NCBI GenBank assembly: GCA_000416085.1
Contig: KE356579.1
Location: forward strand, 154,762 to 163,475
Source of the DNA: a halophilic archaeon J07HX64
Lineage (GTDB): Archaea; Halobacteriota; Halobacteria; Halobacteriales; Haloarculaceae
DNA: 8,714 nucleotides
Direction: 5' to 3'
The position numbers and the translations under genes are program-made. Below the pieces are notes generated by a model that was not told the DNA's origin, did no database searches, and saw only the letters and a list, made by a program, of their open reading frames with translations. This document shows positions 5,584-8,714 of the stretch, in pieces (positions within the stretch are counted from its first letter, which is position 1; every line of letters starts with the position of its first letter).

Positions 5584-5628
5584 CCCGGGGTGTCGGCTCC
5601 TTCGGAGATGCGCCGGAGACGGGACCGA

Positions 5629-5638
5629 AACCTAAAAC
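5629..5638 (+). promoter_or_regulatory. TATA-like element of the malate synthase gene
   Basis: AACCTAAAAC is centred about 33 bases before ATG 5667 and 27 before GTG 5661. Transcription should start within a few bases of 5661. Both in-frame starts remain possible; ATG 5667 is preferred because malate synthase sequences of this type begin M-(S/T)-x-E/D-R-x-HDR. Confidence 0.45.
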
Positions 5639-5666
5639 AGGCGCTCACCCGACTCTCCGTGTGAAC

Positions 5667-6971
5667 ATGAGTGTCGACGAGCGAACTCACGACAGGAAAT
5701 TCGTGCGGACGTTTTTCACCTCGCCGACAGCGGTCGAGGGTGAGGACGACTCCGCGAAACTGCTCCGGAGCGCGGCCGGACTCCGGGGGATGCAGGCCCC
5801 GGACGTCTGGGTGCCCGATAACGAGGACGCGACCGCCCCCTCGATGCGAGACGAGGGCGCCGCGAACATCGTCGATGTGGTCGCCGAGCACGGCGCCGGG
5901 TTCCCCGGCGAGATCCACCCTCGCGTGGTCTGGCACCGCGACAGCCCCGGCACCCGGTATCAGGGGTTCGAGCATATGCGCCAGATTGCGGATCCCGAGA
6001 ACGGCGCGGGCGAGCGGATCGACGGGTTCGTTATCCCCGAGGTCGGCGGTATCGACGACTGGAAGAAAGCCGACGAGTTCATGACCATCGTCGAACACGA
6101 ACACGGACTCGAGACGGGCAGTCTCGCGATGTCGGTCATAATCGAGAGCGGCGCCGCCGAACTGGCGATGGGGACACTCCGCGAGGAGATGGGCAAACCC
6201 TCGAACAACCTCGAGCGACTGTTCCTGCTCGTCGACGGCGAGGTCGACTACACAAAGGACCTGCGCGCCATCACACCCACCGGGGAACTACCCCCGTGGC
6301 CGGAACTGCGACACAACACCTCACGCGCGGCCAGCGCGGCCGGCCTCATCGCGGTCGACGGTCCCTACGACGATATCCGCGATGTCGACGGCTACCACGC
6401 ACGGATGACCGACAACCAGGCAAAGGGGATGCTCGGTATCTGGTCGCTCACCCCCGGACAGGTTGTCGAGGCGAACAAAGGACCCCTGCCGCCCGAGACG
6501 GGGTCCTGGCTGCTCTCGGTCGGTGACCGCGAGGTCACACTCGACCAGGAGGACGGTGTGCGGGTGTACAGCGGCGACCGCGTCTCCCTCGCCGAGACCG
6601 ACGCCGGCTACGAACTGACCGTCGCCGGTGATACGCTCGTCCTCGGGGAGTCTGAACTCCGCGAGGAACTGCTCGATATGCTCGACTACGTGCCGAGTCT
6701 CGACGACATCGTCGACTCGATGGAGGAGTTCGAGGCCGCGAAGGCGGCCGGAAAGGGCGCGATCGCGATGAGTCGGACCGCGACGGTCCGCATCGACGGT
6801 ATCGATGTCGACATCAGCTCCGACCGGATGTGGGACGAGGCAACCTACCAGGCGTTGCAGACCCCTATCACACTGTTTCAGGATGTCTACGAGAACCGCC
6901 CCGACCAGCACGATGATCTCGCCGAACTGTACGGCGAGGCGGTTGTCGAGCGGGCGATAAACGTCGGCTGA
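5667..6971 (+). CDS. aceB: Malate synthase, haloarchaeal isoform H
   Basis: The 434-aa enzyme condenses glyoxylate with acetyl-CoA to malate, the last step of the glyoxylate shunt and also of the haloarchaeal methylaspartate cycle. Its length matches the Haloferax volcanii enzyme, the founding isoform H, which is a compact CitE-like TIM barrel. The start HDRKFVRTFFTSPTAVEGED is typical of it. WVPDNEDATAPSMRDEG (48-64), GEIHPRVVWHRDSP (81-94), RIDGFVIPEVGGIDDWKKAD (117-136) and SVIIESGAAELAMG (156-169) carry the barrel's catalytic and Mg-binding acidic residues; E160 and D190 are the likely metal ligands by comparison with CitE. RHNTSRAASAAGLIAVDGPY and GIWSLTPGQVVEAN follow. The C-terminal region has RMWDEATYQALQTPITLFQD. 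No isocitrate lyase gene lies next to it in this window, although aceA is commonly adjacent in Haloferax. The gene has its own promoter. Confidence 0.97.
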   Translation: MSVDERTHDRKFVRTFFTSPTAVEGEDDSAKLLRSAAGLRGMQAPDVWVPDNEDATAPSMRDEGAANIVDVVAEHGAGFPGEIHPRVVWHRDSPGTRYQGFEHMRQIADPENGAGERIDGFVIPEVGGIDDWKKADEFMTIVEHEHGLETGSLAMSVIIESGAAELAMGTLREEMGKPSNNLERLFLLVDGEVDYTKDLRAITPTGELPPWPELRHNTSRAASAAGLIAVDGPYDDIRDVDGYHARMTDNQAKGMLGIWSLTPGQVVEANKGPLPPETGSWLLSVGDREVTLDQEDGVRVYSGDRVSLAETDAGYELTVAGDTLVLGESELREELLDMLDYVPSLDDIVDSMEEFEAAKAAGKGAIAMSRTATVRIDGIDVDISSDRMWDEATYQALQTPITLFQDVYENRPDQHDDLAELYGEAVVERAINVG

Positions 6972-6979
6972 GTCTCTCC

Positions 6980-6998
6980 CTGGGTCCGGAGCTCCCAG
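6980..6998 (+). terminator. Weak stem-loop after malate synthase
   Basis: CTGGG and CCCAG form a 5-bp stem with a 9-base loop beginning 9 bases after the stop codon, followed by TTCGTGCTTCCGGTT. The T content downstream is modest. Haloarchaeal termination depends more on T-rich tracts than on stems, so this is only a candidate. Confidence 0.2.
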
Positions 6999-7092
6999 TT
7001 CGTGCTTCCGGTTGGATACCACAACACACGGGCAGTCTGGCGACGACACATACAGGCGAGAACCGTCACAGACGACCCGGGGTGACCGCAAA

Positions 7093-7100
7093 GATTTAAT
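7093..7100 (+). promoter_or_regulatory. TATA box of the LemA-family gene
   Basis: GATTTAAT (7093-7100) is centred about 28 bases before ATG 7125. It supports a leaderless transcript and ATG 7125 over the in-frame upstream codon at 7107. Confidence 0.6.
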
Positions 7101-7124
7101 TGACCTGTGCTGGCATATAGAACA

Positions 7125-7706
7125 ATGGTTTCACCACTGCAGATTGTCGGTGTGTTCGTCGTACTGGTCCTCGTCGCGCTGGTCATCGGCTACGCAATCA
7201 GTGTCTACAACCAGCTGGTCCGGTTGCGCAAGCGGGTCAACCAGTCGAAACAGAACATCGACGTGTTACTCAAACAGCGACAGGACGAGCTCACGAAGCT
7301 GATAGACGCCGCCCAGGAGATGATGGAGTACGAGGAACGTGTACTCACCCAGCTCACCGAGGCGCGCGAACAGTCCGCCCAGGCGGAGACGCCAAAGGAG
7401 CAGGCCGAGGCGGACGTGCAGGTCCGCGAGGCGATGACGGCGTTCAAGGCCCGCGTCGAGGAGTACCCCGAACTCAGCGCACAGGAGAGCATGCAGCAGT
7501 TCCAGGAACGCATCACCGACATCGAGTCCCAGCTCGCCGACCGACGGGAGTTCTACAACGAGTCGACGACCCGGTACAACACCCGCATCTCACAGTTCCC
7601 GTACCTGATATTCGCCCGGCAGTTCGGCTTCGGCGAACGTGAGCTGTTCGAGGCAACCGAGGCGGAGAAACAGGATGTCGACGTCGGCGCGGCGTTTGGC
7701 TCGTAA
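7125..7706 (+). CDS. LemA family membrane-anchored helical protein
   Basis: This encodes 193 residues. One N-terminal transmembrane helix at about 5-27 (IVGVFVVLVLVALVIGYAIS) is followed by the LemA signature YNQLVRLRKRV..SKQNIDVLLKQRQDEL (28-55). A long charged coiled-coil stretch comes next (about 52-140), then the second family signature RREFYNESTTRYNTRISQFP (140-159) with LIFARQFGFGERELFEA. LemA proteins expose a helical bundle from the membrane; their biochemical role is unknown. In bacteria lemA often accompanies TPM-domain or M48 protease genes. Here the next gene is a different multi-helix membrane protein 65 bases downstream with its own TATA-like element. Start ATG 7125 is set by a TATA box at -28. 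The usual 'AWxxID' Trp is replaced (SKQNID), which is common in archaeal members as far as I recall. Confidence 0.9.
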   Translation: MVSPLQIVGVFVVLVLVALVIGYAISVYNQLVRLRKRVNQSKQNIDVLLKQRQDELTKLIDAAQEMMEYEERVLTQLTEAREQSAQAETPKEQAEADVQVREAMTAFKARVEEYPELSAQESMQQFQERITDIESQLADRREFYNESTTRYNTRISQFPYLIFARQFGFGERELFEATEAEKQDVDVGAAFGS

Positions 7707-7740
7707 CCACCTGCACAGCACCACACACGAGCACAGGGGG

Positions 7741-7750
7741 CTTTTGTACT
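7741..7750 (+). promoter_or_regulatory. TATA-like promoter element of the 247-aa membrane protein gene
   Basis: CTTTTGTACT begins 31 bases before GTG 7772 and closely matches the elements at 646 and 1280. It supports the GTG start and an independent, probably leaderless transcript, although co-transcription with lemA is also possible. Confidence 0.5.
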
Positions 7751-7771
7751 GTCGGGCCGGTACTGCTATCT

Positions 7772-8515
7772 GTGGCCGAACGAACAGATGAGGAGAGTCG
7801 CTCCGTCGACACCACCGGTGAGGCTATCGAGCGGCCCGAGGATAGGGCCGCCGAGCGGTTTCTGGATCTCGAATCCGAACTCGCCGCCGGGTCGGACGCG
7901 ACACTGCCCGACGGGACCGTTCGCCCGGGCCGGCTGGTCGACGCGGCGCCCGTCCCCGGCGCGGACGTTCCCGAGGAGTACCCGTTGGACCCGGGTGACG
8001 GTCGGGCGCTCGCGGTCACGCTCGAACTCGAGGGGGGACGCAGTGTGCCGGCGTATCTCGACTGGCCCGAGAACGGCGACCCCGCCGAGGAGTCGACGCT
8101 TGGCCGGTTGCTCGCGGGACTCGACATCGCCCCGGAACAACTCGCCAAACTGTACGGCCGAGAGGTGCTCGTCGAGGTCGTCGACGGCCGCTACACGCTG
8201 TATCTCCCCGACGAACCCCCCCGGGGGACCGGTCGTGACCGGTACGGTGTGATTGCGGGTGTGGCGACGAGTGTGGCAACACTCGCCGGGCTCGCACTCG
8301 GTGTCGGCCCTGGCGCGCCCCTCCTGTTGCTTTTCGTGTTACTCACGCTCTTTTTGTTGCCGGTTTTCACCTACCGCGACGCCTGGTATCTCCGGACACA
8401 CAGCGACTGGGAGGGTGGCCCGGTGTTCTGGGCGACGCTCGCGGCGCTTCCCGGGGTGAACCTGCTCTCGACAGCGATGTACCTGCGCGACCGGAGCGGG
8501 GCGATCTTCCTGTGA
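7772..8515 (+). CDS. Membrane protein with soluble N-terminal region and three C-terminal helices
   Basis: I do not recognise the family. The 247-aa protein has an acidic, probably cytoplasmic first 150 residues. The first 45 are polar and Glu/Asp-rich. Residues 46-150 contain beta-type stretches (ALAVTLELEGGRSVPAYLDW at 79-98, EVLVEVVDGRYTLYLPDE at 131-148). Three hydrophobic segments follow: about 158-180 (YGVIAGVATSVATLAGLALG), 182-199 (APLLLLFVLLTLFLLPVF) and 216-236 (GPVFWATLAALPGVNLLSTA). The segments between them carry YRDAWYLRTHSDWEGG, and the end is MYLRDRSGAIFL. The last block, 'W..x-GVNLLxxxxYLxxR', is a layout common in small haloarchaeal membrane proteins. Its position beside lemA suggests a membrane-related role, but a function cannot be given. 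The GTG start fits the promoter 31 bases upstream. Confidence 0.75.
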   Translation: MAERTDEESRSVDTTGEAIERPEDRAAERFLDLESELAAGSDATLPDGTVRPGRLVDAAPVPGADVPEEYPLDPGDGRALAVTLELEGGRSVPAYLDWPENGDPAEESTLGRLLAGLDIAPEQLAKLYGREVLVEVVDGRYTLYLPDEPPRGTGRDRYGVIAGVATSVATLAGLALGVGPGAPLLLLFVLLTLFLLPVFTYRDAWYLRTHSDWEGGPVFWATLAALPGVNLLSTAMYLRDRSGAIFL

Positions 8516-8593
8516 CCCCACCCCCCACCCGGGAACCCGACCCGGGATGACACTACCGACGTGTGCTTGCTCTGTTCTCTCTCGCCGCGGTGT

Positions 8594-8622
8594 CCCGACC
8601 GGAACTGTTGCTTCCTGTCGGG
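8594..8622. terminator. Inverted repeat directly after the PAS-gene stop
   Basis: CCCGAC (8594-8599) and GTCGGG (8617-8622) form a 6-bp stem with a 17-base loop, ending one base from the minus-strand stop codon. A pyrimidine-rich tract (8564-8584) nearby could serve plus-strand termination. It may act as a shared terminator between two convergent genes, but the stem is short. Confidence 0.25.
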
Positions 8623-8714
8623 TCACTCGTTCCCCGAGGCCGACCCCGTGATGTCCTGGACGGTGCCGCGGACGCGGACGACCCCGCGGTCTGTGACCCG
8701 TGGCTCGCCGCGAA
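8623..8714 (-). CDS. C-terminal end of a PAS/PAC-domain sensor protein (truncated by the window)
   Basis: The minus-strand frame runs off the right edge and stops at TGA 8625-8623. The last 29 residues read RGEPRVTDRGVVRVRG followed by TVQDITGSASGNE. 'VxRVRGTVQDIT' is the classic end of a PAS fold (PAC strand), as found in haloarchaeal sensor kinases and Bat-type regulators, where it normally continues 'ERKxRE' into another domain. Here the protein ends eight residues after DIT, so the PAS domain is the last domain of this protein, or the gene has lost its downstream part. The N-terminal domains and output function are outside the window. Confidence 0.6.
   Translation of the reverse strand, partial: RGEPRVTDRGVVRVRGTVQDITGSASGNE

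Noticed and set aside
4971..6104. A 377-codon minus-strand open frame across the DUF7311-like and malate synthase genes
   Set aside because: It is antisense to an unmistakable malate synthase start. The translated product has no family features.
6321..7091. A 256-codon minus-strand open frame over the 3' half of malate synthase
   Set aside because: It is a shadow of the malate synthase coding strand and has no recognisable motif or promoter.
1..8714. CRISPR arrays, insertion sequences or integrase-type mobile elements
   Set aside because: There are no regularly spaced repeats, no transposase or integrase motifs, and no terminal inverted repeats with target duplications. The only repeats are short palindromes and one degenerate duplication.

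Overview
The window looks like a chromosomal segment of a halophilic archaeon (class Halobacteria). Coding frames are GC-rich with G/C-ending codons, most proteins are strongly acidic, and most promoters look leaderless, with a TATA-like box about 25-30 bases before the start codon. Several proteins belong to families that I know mainly from haloarchaea: isoform-H malate synthase, a DUF7344-like winged helix and a DUF7311-like protein. No rRNA, tRNA, insertion sequence, integrase or CRISPR array was found.

Layout. Bases 2-151 are the tail of a membrane protein. Bases 224-667 carry what seems to be the broken 5' end of a haloarchaeal winged-helix regulator. A GNAT acetyltransferase (676-1167) and a hotdog acyl-CoA thioesterase (1309-1818) follow on the plus strand. 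The thioesterase converges on a minus-strand operon (3750 to 1806) made of a shrunken SDR-derived ORF, an SCP2-type thiolase and a cysteine-free DUF35 OB-fold protein. The three are joined by two 4-base stop/start overlaps. Their shared promoter has a good TATA box with a perfect 7-bp inverted repeat directly against it. After a 0.4-kb stretch with no convincing gene come three small plus-strand genes: a 58-aa conserved-looking protein, a DUF7344-like winged helix and a membrane-anchored DUF7311-like protein. Then come malate synthase (5667-6971), a LemA-family protein (7125-7706), a membrane protein (7772-8515), and on the minus strand at the right edge the C-terminal end of a PAS-domain protein.

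How the genes may work together. The thiolase/DUF35 pair, the SDR remnant, the thioesterase and malate synthase all concern acyl-CoA or acetyl-CoA. The SDR remnant resembles the N-terminal half of an acetoacetyl-CoA reductase (PhaB/FabG type). A past or present beta-ketoacyl-CoA module, such as polyhydroxyalkanoate precursor supply or fatty-acid breakdown feeding acetyl-CoA into malate synthase, is a reasonable inference but not shown by sequence alone. The most noteworthy points are the eroded SDR kept in a translationally coupled position, the operator-like palindrome at its promoter, and the loss of the zinc ribbon in the DUF35 partner.
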